NCBI GenBank assembly: GCA_022495995.1
Contig: JAFEMH010005399.1
Span: 1 to 64,000 of the forward strand
Direction of reading: 5' to 3'
DNA: 64,000 nt
From: Adenophora triphylla var. japonica
Taxonomy: Eukaryota; Streptophyta; Magnoliopsida; Asterales; Campanulaceae
Positions 12,633-23,500 of the stretch are shown piece by piece. The first letter of the stretch is position 1, and every line of letters begins with the position of its first letter. The position numbers and the translations under genes are program-made. Under the pieces are notes generated by a model. The model did not search any database. It was given only the letters and a program-made list of their open reading frames with translations, and was not told where the DNA came from.

Positions 12633-13304
12633 AGCCCTCCTATACCCATTTTGATCATCAACAAGAAGCATAATACTCTCATAATACGAAGAAGATTCCC
12701 CAAGGAGCTGCTGGAAGTCCAAGAAGGTGAAGAAGAAGCTCAAGAAGCCATCTCCCTCCTCCTCCTCAAGACCCAAGAAGAACTCTCTCCTCCTAGCTCC
12801 GTCCGAAGAAGCGAAGGAAACGATTGCAACCTCGCACGCCCTAACCTTGCATTTTAATTGATATACTTGCTCATTGCATTCATATATCTTGCTTGGGACT
12901 TGGCATTTATTCATAAAGATCATATCTTTATCACCCACTTTCCCCTTTGCATGCATTAAGACCTCATTTGTCATAAAAATGTAGTCTTTTTCATAAAGGT
13001 GCATCCTTTGCACCTAAAATCCCTATTTTTCAATAAAAATGTCATCTTTATGCATCATTTGCATATAAAGATCAAATCTTTTTCAATAAAAATGCATCCT
13101 TTGCATCAAAACCCCTTTTTCAATGCATCATTTGCATAAAAATCAAATCTTTATGCATCATTTGCATAAAGATCATTTCTTTAAATCAAAAAGCATCATT
13201 TGCAACCTAAAAATGTCATCTTTTCATTAAAGAGTCATTTTTTTATCATGCATTTCCCCTTTCCCCAACCTTGGAACGGACACTACAAGAAAAGGGGCTA
13301 TTTA

Positions 13305-13590
13305 CGGCGCTCATTTACGGCGGTGGACACGCGTCCGCCGTATATATCATATATATACGGCGGTTATGTATACCGCCGTAAATAAGTAATATATACGGCG
13401 GTCTAGACCGCCGTAAATAAGTAAATACGTATATTTGACATGAAGGCGCATTTAGATCGAAGTTATATACGGCGGTAGTAAGTAGCCGTCGTATATAGTT
13501 AACTATTATCGGCGGTTTTGTACGCGTCCGCCGTAAATAGTTAACTATATACGGCGGTTTGTACGCGTCCGCCGTAAATGTCATTAAATA
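13305..13590. repeat. Left subterminal repeats of the CACTA element
   Basis: The octamer TACGGCGG (or its complement CCGCCGTA) occurs roughly every 20-40 bases, often as facing pairs such as 'tatatacggcggt...accgccgtaaata'. In En/Spm such subterminal motifs bind the TNPA protein. A similar role here is inferred from location and density. Confidence 0.85.
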
Positions 13591-13717
13591 CCGGGAAACC
13601 AAATTTCCCTATTCAGTTTCGCGGTACTCTCCCTCTCTTTCTAACAATTGATTTTTTTTTCTTTGTTGAATTGTGTATATAGGAAAATACAAATGCTCCT
13701 CCGGAGTATTTCCCGGT

Positions 13718-14872
13718 TATGGCTCTTTCTCTCGCTAAAGCGTGGCGTGACTGGAAATACAATGTGAGACAAGCATATAATAAGTATTATATAGTTATGA
13801 ATATTACCTGCCAGCTTATGACTTTGTTATGAATATTGACTCGCTTATGAATATTATTACTCGCCTGAAAACAACATTATAAGATGTATCAATCGACGAA
13901 GACGCATTGGCTCACCCACCCCGCTGGTGCGTCATGATCAACGGGCCGCACTTGTTGCGATGCTGGGTACGCCCAAGGCCTCGGTATATTTCAAATTAAT
14001 CTCAATCTATTATCGTGAATGTCTTATATAAGTAGTCAAATTAATACTAATATTATCTTTTTTTTTTTTTTCCAGAAATATCGAAACAAATAAATTGAAT
14101 CGAGAAAAACAATCGTGCCTCGAATAGGACCGGAAAACGTCCCATCCCAAAGTCATCAAAGAGGTTTGTCATCGTTCAATTTAGTTCTCGCTGTCAATTC
14201 AATTAATGTTTCTTTTTGTATCGTATATAAATATTTTTTTTTTTTTTTGTCAAATGATTCTATTATAAATTGCAGAGAGGCGACAAGGGATTACCAACCG
14301 ATCGCGTAAGCGCCATACACATACGCGCACGGCAAAACACCCGCAGATCAAGCCACCACTCAAATGATTGTAAGTTAAAGTTTCAACCTTTTCTCTCGTT
14401 TCGCTTTTGTTATTCTATAGAATATTTTTTCATTTCTAACTTCATTTTCATAATATTAATTAAAGTTAAAACATTTATATTGAACATGTTGTTTTTGTTA
14501 CAAAGAACGCTTAATGATGCAAATGAGGAGTCGCTGTAGAGACTCCCTTCGCGGCGCGTGAAGATGTTTTTGTTGGTATGTTCGGGCTCGATGACCATGG
14601 GAGAGTTCGATGTATGGGAGGCGGTCTCGAACAAAACTAAGGTGTTTGGTAAATCCCAACCTTCTCGCATGACACTCGTAATGGAGGCGGTACAAGGGGG
14701 TCGAGCAGATATGGAAAGGCAACTCGAGGAGGAACGCCGAAAAATGAGGAGGAACGCCAACGACTTCAGAGCAAGCTACAACAACAACTTGATGAGGAAC
14801 GCCTTAAGTTACAACAACAAATTGATGAATTGAAACGCTGTTGGATGGAACGACGTGGAAATGACGCGTAAT
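13718..14872 (+). pseudogene. CACTA-associated Ptta/En/Spm-type transposase remnant
   Basis: Conserved blocks of the plant transposase (Ptta/En/Spm, Transposase_24-like) family can be read across several exons. A first block MALSLAKAWRDWKYNVRQAY starts at 13718. DQRAALVAMLGTPKAS ends near 13981 at a donor, then NIETNKLNREKQS follows an acceptor near 14075. A third block GDKGLPTDRVSAIHIRARQN lies near 14278. A last block with VGMFGLDDHGRVRCMGGG lies near 14575-14630, and a Q/E/R-rich coiled-coil tail with repeated 'LQQQ.DEERLKLQQQIDELKRCW' features ends at the stop near 14870. In-frame stops are present in the second and last blocks, so it is a pseudogene. The catalytic TNPD-type transposase is absent. 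Confidence 0.7.
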
Positions 14873-15119
14873 GAATAGGTGTTCGTGGATTTTAGACATC
14901 AGATATTTCTGATACATTCAACAACTAACAACTTTTTTGTATAATGGTTATTATGTATGGATACATTCAACATTAATTGTGTTAATATGTAGATTGTAAA
15001 TTTTGATTGCATTTGTGTATTTTTTGTTATATTGTGTGTGTACAGTTTAATTTGGTTTTTGTGAACGTATTTTTGGGGAAAATGAATTATACAAAGCAGG
15101 GAAAAAAAAAAATAGGATT

Positions 15120-15622
15120 ATTTACTACGGTGACCAAATCCGCCGTATAAACCCAGTGGACGACTCGTGCCCAAAGGGGGACGAGGGAACCGTAAGGGTG
15201 GCGTAAATGGGACGACTCGTGCCATGTTGGACGAGTCGTCCCTATTTAGTTATTTACGGCGGATATAGTGACCGCCGTATAAAAGTCCCACGGACGACTG
15301 CTTTGGACGAGGGAACCCGTGGGGTGTGCAACCGGGACGACTCACACGGAGCGGACGACTCTGCCTCTTATTTACTTGCGGTTACATATTCCGCCGTATA
15401 AAGATCACTCAAATACGCCATTTTATACGTATGTATTCCATTTATATACGGCGGTGGTATATCCGCCGTATATAGTATATACGGGCAGCCTTCCCCGCCG
15501 TATATAATATATACGGCGATAATTTATACGGGATCTATTTATTTATGCTAGTCCGCCGTAAATACTATATACGGCGGGGCGCGTATTATTTACGGCGGAT
15601 TTTAACCGCCGTAAATAAGCCT
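15120..15622. repeat. Right subterminal repeats of the CACTA element
   Basis: The same TACGGCGG/CCGCCGTA motif array as at the left end, in about 500 bases, interspersed with copies of 'ggacgactc' (for example near 15170, 15210, 15295 and 15350) that are not found at the left end. The region is otherwise non-coding. Confidence 0.85.
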
Positions 15623-16359
15623 GTTTCTTGTAGTGGGACCGGTGTAAAAGTACTCATCTTTGCATCGTTTCTTCCATGAAAGGTTCATGATTTCTTTAGG
15701 AAAAGGATAACCTTGAACCCTATATCTCCGATTATCGCTTAAGAATGAGTATGAAGCCTCTATACGAGCTCGACCGTCTTAAAGCGTAGGATTGATGGGC
15801 TAAGGACATTCCTTCCTAAAGAACCTCATCTTTGACCCAAAAGAGAGTCATTCTCTCGATCACGCAAGTCCCGAGGGTCCCGAGGTTTAAAATGCGATGA
15901 TCATAAGTCATAAGATGAGGACGGGGTCATAATCCCAAATACATAAATTCCAAGGAATCCCGAGCGACAACCAACAAATGGTTTGTACGTCCGGAAGGCA
16001 ACTTGGGACATTCCCCCCCTTATTTTCAAACACATGCACACAAAGAAAGCACGCAAGCAAACACGATTAATGAAATCTAGGGAGACTTGCTCCGGCAAGG
16101 CACTTTGGGTGAACGCCAAACGTTCTTCCCAAGGGGTAACTTAACCTCCGAACCCATAAAACCTTTTTTTCAAAGTTTTGAGGTAATCAAAATGGCGTGG
16201 CGACTCCGTTTTTCAAATAACCCGGATGTCTTCAAACTCGCGTGAATTCCAATAAACAAAAATTTTGGGCACACATTCACAACTGCGCCGGCATTTATTG
16301 AGAGGATTGAACCGTTTAAAACCCCAAACCTTTCAAATTCAGGAAGGGATTAGGAAAGG

Positions 16360-16368
16360 TATAAAAAG
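16360..16368 (+). promoter_or_regulatory. Candidate TATA box of the element 3 antisense gene
   Basis: TATAAAAAG lies 208 bases upstream of the antisense ATG (16568). The aligned position in element 2 (minus strand near 30702-30694) has the weaker TACAAATAG. Downstream, both copies share CAATCAAYTRAG followed by GTAT (about 16499-16514 here), a possible 5'-UTR intron donor. These are inferences from two-copy comparison. Confidence 0.45.
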
Positions 16369-16567
16369 CAAATCCTTTTCCTTTTCAATCTTTTACAAAC
16401 TTCCTAATCCGAGATATATCCCAGCAAGAACAGATCAAGGCGATTTCTGATTTTCGATGCACTTCGTCTTCCGTTTCATTCCATACACCCTTCGTCTTCG
16501 AATCAATTAAGGTATCCCTCGATTTCCTTGTTTTAGGTTTATTTCTGAGCTTTTCTTTACTTCTGCC

Positions 16568-17877
16568 ATGGCTAGGACATTTGGATGTGAGAGAGGGGTT
16601 GGGTATGGGTACTGCGCCCAAAACCTTAGGGTTTATAAACGTAAGGACGACCCATGGGAAGAGATGAGTAGGGACTAATGCATCGCCATCCTGAACAACT
16701 GGGGGCTGTACTACAGCATTCTAGAGCTCCCAGGTAGAAGTAGTGTAGGAGATCTAGAGGTGGATGACCAAAGGGTTGTTCGCTTTCGTCTCTTCACAAA
16801 TTAATCGACCACTTCATTATGTTTTACATTAGAGGACCCAATAAACCATCATTCCCTAAAAATAGGATAGAATTTCCAGGGAAATCTAGGTCACCCATAG
16901 ATAGTGATGATCAAACTCCCTCTAGTTCTGATTCCCTGTTTCTTCTTCTTTTATAGATATGTCGACTCGAGGTTCCTCGAGCTCATCCTCTGGCAATATC
17001 GTGGACAAATTCTGCTCGAAGGTTGTGTCAGGTCGGAATGAGAGAGGCTATGTGGCTCCCAAGCCGCTCATTGGAATGAAGAGTTCGGAGTCAAGGGTAA
17101 ACATCCTCTACGACTTCTGTGAGATCAACAGGGAGGAGTTTAGGTTGACCCATTTTACGGAGAAGCAAATGGAGGTCCAATCATGGGCACACTGGTCTCA
17201 TAGCTCGACTAGAGTTGCATTCTTCTATAGTCAGTTTGAGGTCGGGCTACGCCTTCCCTTAGATCCTTTTGTCTTTGAGTTTTGGAATATATGGCCTCTC
17301 TTCCCATGCAGCTGGGGGCTAACACTTGTAGGGTGCTTGTTTGCTTCGCAATGGTTTGTAGATTCTTGGGATTCGAGCCTTGCGTTCATGTTTTTAGAAA
17401 AAATTTCAAGGTTGCATTCGATAAGAGGTCGATGGGGATCAGCACTCCGACCAAATGTAATGCCCCAAAATTGTTTATGAACTTGCATGATAAGGTGTCT
17501 GGGTGGAACTCCAATTTGATATTGGTGGAAAGCAAGAGTGGATGGGAGTTTCCTCTGCCCGATGCTACCACCCAGCCCCTAAAAGAAGAGGACTATTGGG
17601 TCCCTGTTTGGGAGAAGGAGTTGACCCGTAGATTGACCTTGATAGCCAGTAGGGGACCTATCAGCTGGGATGTACTTAGGTCGAACAGAAACAACTTCAT
17701 CCAAGCTGGGATGATGTTAGGTGGTGAGGGAGAGGTGGCCTCACTAGCACTGATAGTCAAGAGTTTGAGGTACCCAGGTTGGGTGATCCATGAAAGGGGT
17801 AGGTTCGAGGCTGCATGTCATTTGTGTAAGGGTACCCCCGGTCACTGCAAATCTCAGGATCATTTTGGTGGTAAACT
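16568..17877 (+). pseudogene. Element 3 antisense gene, exon 1 (broken)
   Basis: Homologue of the intact antisense gene of element 2 (30499-27295). It starts MARTFGCERG like its partner (MARTFSSEPG). A stop is at 16676-16678 and a frameshift falls near 17280. The conserved core 'MQLGANTCRVLVCFAMVCRF' spans about 17306-17366. The family resembles the Pfam 'putative gypsy type transposon' proteins (Transposase_28-like: GLRLPLDPF, then a Cys/Phe-rich block). Exon 1 ends at 17870 before the donor gtaaact; element 2 follows directly after that gtaaact, 7 bases into intron 1. The last 309 bases (17569-17877) are repeated at 31549-31857. Confidence 0.75.
17569..17877. repeat. 309-bp direct duplication, left copy
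   Basis: Identical to 31549-31857 except for three substitutions counted by eye. It ends exactly where the 5' LTR of element 2 starts (TGAACATACC at 17878). A canonical insertion would leave a 5-bp duplication (AAACT here). Confidence 0.95.
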
Positions 17878-18539
17878 TGAACATACCAAAAGTAGCGAGT
17901 TGGTCCAAGCAAGTAAAGTCCAATCCTCAAAGCAACTATTGCCTCAGCATATCCAGTGGGCTAGGCCCAATCAGTACATGACCCAAAGCCCATCTCATGT
18001 ATCAGTCGACTAAGTTCATTGTCCGACCTACCAGGTCCCGACCTAACTTAGTCCGACCTTAAGATCCAAGTTCTAATACGGGTACGATCCATGCTCTACC
18101 CGCCAGTCAGGTCGGCCATTCCTCAAATGGCGACCTCGACCTAATCAACAAGTGTCGACTTAACACTTTCAGGCACACATGTTCGAATTACTCCTATAAC
18201 CGCATCCATATAAATCAGGGACCGTTACAGGCACGTTCACATTACTAATAACTGTCGCTAAAATCTCAGAGCTCATGTAGCACCACCAAAAATACAATGA
18301 TCATCACCTATAAATACTTCATCACTACCCACGGTGCAAAGGTAACTGCAATTTTGTTATCTGAATATTCATTAATTCAATACATTTTGCTCTCCAACTT
18401 CAAATACTTACTCTCATGCCCGAGGGTCTAAGCCGGAGACACATCCGACTAGTCGTGGGTTTTGATTTCAGGTCAAGGAGCCAGGTGATCAGTCCTGCCA
18501 CGTGGAGGAAGATTGATAAGCACATTTCTTGCGGCATCA
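17878..18539 (+). repeat. 5' LTR of element 2
   Basis: Begins TGAACATACC and ends TTGCGGCATCA, 662 bases, followed by a 3-base spacer and the PBS. A TATA box (cacctataaatacttcatca, near 18312-18319) lies about 220 bases before the end. The homologous LTR of element 3 (36787-37447) has 661 bases with the same ends, which supports this right boundary. The 3' copy of element 2 stops at the base equivalent to 18443. Confidence 0.85.
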
Positions 18540-18542
18540 GTT

Positions 18543-18560
18543 TGGTTCCATTGCCGGGAA
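18543..18560 (+). other. Primer binding site of element 2
   Basis: TGGTTCCATTGCCGGGAA lies 3 bases after the LTR end. It is a variant of the common plant Ty3/gypsy PBS TGGCGCCGTTGCCGGGGA (tRNA-Asp). Element 3 has TGGTTTCATTGCCGGGAA at the same position (36783-36766). Which tRNA primes it would need a comparison with tRNA 3' ends. Confidence 0.7.
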
Positions 18561-18603
18561 AGAGAGCATAGCTTGACCTCGAAGTTGTCTTCAATCCACA
18601 ATC

Positions 18604-20253
18604 ATGGTAACCCTGCACGGGCATGTTGCAGCAGGCTTCGATGAATTCAATGAAGTGAATGCCAACACCAACGCTACTACCAATGTGAATGCAGATTTGC
18701 CTCCTCCTCCTCCTCCTCTTCGTCATCATGATAGGGCAACACGCTCAAACAAAGGTAGCCGGGCGGCGCAGGATTGCCGATGCAAGGAGAGAAAACGTCC
18801 TATGGAGGGACAAGGAGTTCCACCTCTCCAAAGCGTCCAACTCGGACAAATGAATATTGGAAACAGGGCAGTGTCCCTCATCCAATCCATTGAGTAGAAA
18901 GGAAATGATGATGGAGCGGGCTCGCATTCTGCCGAGTTATCGGGCAATGGAGGAGGCGAGCAGCGGATAGAAGGTCCGAGAGAGTGGCTCCATCTCAAAT
19001 CTCTAATAGTGGAGCGTGTCAGAGCACTGCACCAAACGAAACCGTGGGTCGAACGTTGATCAAAGGATGGTTGTTCGACCTCAATCACTTCCATTCACGT
19101 TCCCAGCGACGACCTAAGAGCTAGTCTCACTAGGAACAGGGAGCAGGAGGCACAATGGACTCGAGGACGCAGCTAGAGGCAAATCGAAGTAGGCGTAGAT
19201 CACCGCCCAGACAGAGGTCTCAATCCCACAGGGAGGAATGGGCGCAGTCGCCTATAAGGGAGGAAAGGCGCAGTCGCCACTCAGAGATGATAGGCGCAGG
19301 TCGCCCCTCAGAGATGAAAGGCGTAGGTCGCCACCAAGAGATGACATGCATAGGTCTCCAGTTCGATCAGAAAGGGCACCTTCTCACAGAGATAGGAGAA
19401 GCAGGCAGGTAACTCCCCCCAAAAGTGAAGGTCAGAGGTCGAATGTCGTTCCCCCGCCGAGAAGACATGCACTCGATGCTAGGAGTGGCTCCAATGGAAG
19501 AGAAAGTTTGAGCAATGGGAGTGCGTAAAAGAAAAATGATACCGGAAAGGTCGAACGAATTGACTTTGCTCTTCGACCCTTATCCAAGGACTTGATTGAC
19601 ACGACCTCCCGCCGGGTTTCAGATTGCCACTTCTGGAGAAGTACTCAGGGGCTACCAATGCAAAGAGCCACGTGGCAAACCTAGAAGCTACGATGTGCTT
19701 TGTCGCCAATGAGGACGACAATATGTGCAAATCCCTCATAAGCACACTCACAGGGGCAGCCCTAACGTGGTTCAATGGTTTGGCAGCTGGTAGCATCTCC
19801 TCCTGGATGAGTTTGAGGACAAAATTCCTAGAGCACTTCTCGACTGCTGGAGCTCGTAAAGTGACTGTCGCCGACTTAAACAACTTGGTGCAAGGGAAGA
19901 ATGAAAGCTCCATGAGCTACTACACCAAGTTTAAAGAAATGGTTGACAAGATTGAGGAGGATCTCACTGACAGGAAGGTGATCAATTGCTTCCGGAATGG
20001 CATTTACTCGGAAGACATGGATTATGAACTGACGGTTCGTACTGTCACCACTCGACATGAGTTATTCGAAAAGGCTTACAATGTGGAGGAAAGGAAAGAA
20101 AAGAAGAATGGGAAAGGCCCCAAGGTCGAGGTCGCTGATGATAAGAAGGACTCAGCCAAAAATGGGGGAAACAACAAGAATGGAAAGAACAGGACCAGGG
20201 CGATGGAGAAGGTGCCCGAAGTTTTCACTCCCCTGACGGTGAGTCGAACGTAA
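18604..20253 (+). pseudogene. Element 2 gag (frameshifted)
   Basis: Starts MVTLHGHVAA at 18604, with a proline run (PPPPPP) and an RATRSN motif shared with element 3's gag. A frame break and stop occur near 18894, and a basic Arg/Ser-rich middle follows (19155-19528). The retrotransposon gag core lies at 19624-20253: LEKYSGATNAKSHVANLEAT, then ALTWFNGL, then FSTAGARK, LNNLVQGKNESSMSYYTKFK and INCFRNGI. This is the Retrotrans_gag family. The zinc-knuckle region further down (about 20320-20370, 'KYRDYHKDTSHLT') has lost Cys residues and contains stops. Gag would form the capsid-like particle; this copy cannot make a full product. Confidence 0.85.
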
Positions 20254-20599
20254 ATAATGAATGCGGTCGAGTTGGCCCCACCACCCCAATGAACCTGTGC
20301 AACAAGTTTAGAAGGAACAATAGCAAATACCGCGATTACCATAAAGATACGAGTCATCTCACGTAAGATTGCTTAGGCCGAAGCGTATCATCCAGAGAAT
20401 GGTCGACTGTGGAAGACTCGACGCTTATGTCAAAAGGCCTCAAGCCGGTGGAGGCGAGCAACCGCAGAGTGGACATCGTGACCAAGGCAACCTGCATTAA
20501 ACTTGGGGGTCATCACAGAGCAAGCTAGCAACACAGCCATCAAACACAAACTCTTTCAGCTCAACAAAGCCCCACACGTGCCCCCAAAGAGAGATGTCG

Positions 20600-23500
20600 A
20601 GATGAGGTGATCGCCTTCTACCCCCTACGAAGTTGGCAACTAATATGGCGGCTAGAGAGCAAGTTCTCGTCATCCCAGTCTTATCGATGGATGTACGACG
20701 AGCGTACTCTTAGTCGACACTCTGGGCCTCGCAAAGACATTTTGTTCTACAAAACCTTCCTGGAGATGGGTCTTTCCAACGAGCAAAATTTGAAAGATAT
20801 GATGGCAAAGTTGGAGGGCTTCACAAATCATCGAGTCGATGCTAAGGGACAGACGAGCTAGATGTCGACCTAGGGCCAGCACTTTACAGGTCGTTTCTAA
20901 GGTAAAATTTATTGTGATAGATGTGAACAAAGGTGACTATGCCGCTATCCTTGGTATTCCCGGTCAGTCGCACTCGGGAGCCGCGGCGCCAATCCCCCAT
21001 CCGCCGAGTCAAATTTCCAACTCCCCTCGGAGCCTGGCCAGGTGCAAGGCACAACTCGAGCATATCTAGATCACGTCCTACGAGAAAGAAAGAAAAGAGA
21101 ACTGGAGATTGAAACGGCGGAAGGATACTTAAAGCTGTCCCAGTCAGTTACCAAAACTACTCGACTGTCAACGACCACCAACGTGGAGGAGTCGACCTAT
21201 CGCTCAAATGACGAGCTCATGGTTGGGTCGACACGTCACTCCGAAGCCACATCGGTTGATCCAGATGTAGTTATGGTCGATCAAATCATCATAGGCAACC
21301 TATGCCTCCAGGTCGACAATAACTCGGGGGCCACCACCGATGAGATCGCTGATAAGCTAGATGACATGATAGCTGAGGAAGCTCCACATTTGGGGGCCGA
21401 AAAGAGGCAGAAAGTGAAGGAAATTATCATTGAGACCCTACAATTCAGGGATGGCCCTGAGCTAGAGGCTGTCAGTGATCACAAATCCCTCTTATCCGGA
21501 GCAGAAAATTCAAATAGGAAAGCAGCTATCAGACGAGGAGCGAGCAAAGATCGTTGAGCTACTGAAAGAAAGTAATGATGTTTTTGCATGGCGAGTAGAG
21601 GACATGAAGGGAATCAAGGAAGAGGTCGCCGTTCATAGGCTTGAGGTCAACCCGACTATAAAGCCCAGACCCCAGAAATTTAGAAGCTTTGCTCGTGATA
21701 AGGAGGAGGCCATAAAAGCTGAGGTACAAAAACTTTTAAGTGCAGGTATAATTAAAGAGGCCACTCATACAACATGGTTGTGTGATGTACCCGATTTTTG
21801 AAATCAAACGGAGTCGCCACGCCATTTTTGTTTTAAGGGCCAAAACTTTGAAAAATGCCCGAGATTAGAGATTTGGGTTCGGAGGTCACGTTACATGCCG
21901 GGAAGGACGTTAGTGTGCACCCGGAATGCCTCGTAAAACGAGTCTTCCAAGCTAAAAAGCATTTGTTTGTGTGTGTGTGTGTGTGTTACTTTAGCCAAAA
22001 TAAGTTGAAACTGAGGAAAATAAAAATTGGGAATTCTTTTTAAGGCTTTAAACTGATCCCATGATTTTTTGGATGATTTTTGGGTTGAGATTTGGAGCTC
22101 AAAAGAATTTTGGAAGTTGAAAACCATTTCTGCCAGAATGAAAAAGGCAGTGGACACTTGATTTTGAAATGGACTTTAGGGCTTGAAAACTCCAGAATCT
22201 GGGAAAATTCCGAGAATGAAAAAAAATGTTCAAAACACCTTAAATAAGGTTTCTGTAAAAGAACTTTCCATTTTGGAGGTGATTTGAGGGAGAAACCTTC
22301 CTCGGAAATCTCTTCGTACGTGCAATCTGGATTTCCAGAAACTGATGAACTGACCTTTAAAAGAAAATTTGAAAAAGGGAGTTTTACTCACGCAAAAAAT
22401 AAAGTAAAAATATGTCTGGAAAGATCAGGATGTTGTCTACAAAAAGTGTTTTGTAGTAAACACCAAATTCCAAATTTATCTGTGTCCAAAAATTTAGACA
22501 ATGGACTGAGGTCTTGGAAAATTGCTACTGGACAGCAACTTCTCAAGAAGGAAAATGTGATTTAAAAGGGGGTTTTGCATCCATGCTTGTCCCCATTTCC
22601 CTAGGTTTTGATTAGTAGTCACTAGACATTTTAGTGGTGATCTACTATATCAAACCATCCTTGGGGTACATTAGGACTTAAGCATTTCATTTGCTTGGGA
22701 AGGGGAATTTTGTAAAGATGAAATTAAAGAGAAAAATCAACTAGAGATTTAAAAATGTGGACCATTTGAGATGGTCATTCATGAAGATGAACTTCAAGAT
22801 GACCATCTTGGGTCAAAACTTAAGTTAAACTTGACATAAAATAGATCAAAGTAAGAAGAACAAGATGAACAAGAAGTTGAAGGGGAGTTTTAGGGTTTAA
22901 AGAAGGAGGGCTTTACCAATGGTGACACCCTATCTTCCTAGGCTTGGAATTTGACTTGAGGAGTATCAAGATTTGGTGTTTGACTTGAGGAGTATCAAGA
23001 TTTGGTGTTTTGGATTTGTGTTTGAGTGGATTCAAGGCTTGAATGTGTTTAGGGTTTGATGATAGAGTTGGTCAAAGAGAAAACAAGTAGATAACACTTA
23101 AGTCCTCTATGTTTTCTCTCTAATCCTCCTCTTAAGGGGAGATTGAAGCTTGGGCTTGTGTATGAATGAGAGTGATTTGAGGATATTTGGAGTGAGTGGA
23201 ATTTGGGAAAGATTCAAGAGAAAATGGTGGCAATTCAAGGGAATTCCCACTATTTTCTCCCTATTTTTTGCCAAGGTGCAGTTGCTGTGAGTGAATTGTG
23301 TTGTGTAAACTGAGAGAGGAGGGTTCAATTTATAGCCCTCTGAAATTGACAAACATGTCCGCGCAGATTGGGTTGTAAACGTGCACTGTTCATTAAATGC
23401 ACTCCTGTGCTTTGGATGTAAAGAATAAAATTCAAAAATTCCAGCAGTTTATGTTTTTCAACTTGCCCAATTCGGATTTTTCCAATTTCTTTTGCTTTTT

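Larger units (their letters stand above)
13281..15635 (+). mobile_element. CACTA (En/Spm) DNA transposon, 2355 bp
   Basis: It begins CACTACAAGAAAAGGGGCTA and ends in the inverted counterpart GCCTGTTTCTTGTAGTG. It is flanked by the 3-bp target duplication GGA (13278-13280 and 15636-15638). CACTA termini and 3-bp TSDs define this superfamily. Both ends carry dense subterminal copies of a TACGGCGG/CCGCCGTA motif. The interior holds a decayed, intron-containing transposase-associated ORF (13718-14872). At 2.4 kb it is too short to encode a complete transposase, so it is a deletion derivative that would need a partner in trans. Confidence 0.95.
1..16281 (+). mobile_element. Element 1: decayed Ty3/gypsy Tat-lineage retrotransposon, 5' end outside window
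   Basis: Order seen on the plus strand: decayed internal DNA, pol remnants (about 2035-5370), a tandem repeat (5381-5640), an antisense gene on the minus strand (about 10671-6040), a 50-bp tandem array, a polypurine-like tract (12308-12319) and a 3' LTR (12320 to about 16281). An antisense gene between pol and the 3' LTR is known for some Tat-lineage (Ogre/Retand-like) elements. All reading frames are heavily broken, so this copy is old and inactive. The LTR start and U5 end resemble the solo LTR at 21781-23652, so the two belong to related families. The right end abuts sequence homologous to the upstream region of element 3's antisense gene, so element 1 most likely inserted into element 3. 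The 5' LTR and left target duplication are outside the window. Confidence 0.8.
12320..16281 (+). repeat. 3' LTR of element 1, split by a CACTA transposon
   Basis: It starts CGTAAGTACCC (terminal TG apparently mutated to CG) and is interrupted by the CACTA element at 13281-15635. Without the insert it is about 1.6 kb. It has a TATA box (12624-12632) about 305 bases from its start, as in the related solo LTR. Near the right end is the conserved string aatggcgtggcgactccg (16191-16208), shared with the U5 of the solo LTR. The exact right end is uncertain: either about 16236 (ATGTCTTCA) or 16281 (ACATTCACA). The 12890-13260 part has many short 'tgcatcatttgcat.aaagatc' repeats. Confidence 0.65.

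Noticed and set aside
16198..16208. Primer binding site marking the end of a 5' LTR at 16190
   Set aside because: The related solo LTR, whose limits are fixed by an exact GGTTG duplication, contains the same string inside the LTR; upstream structure also shows that this is a 3' LTR.
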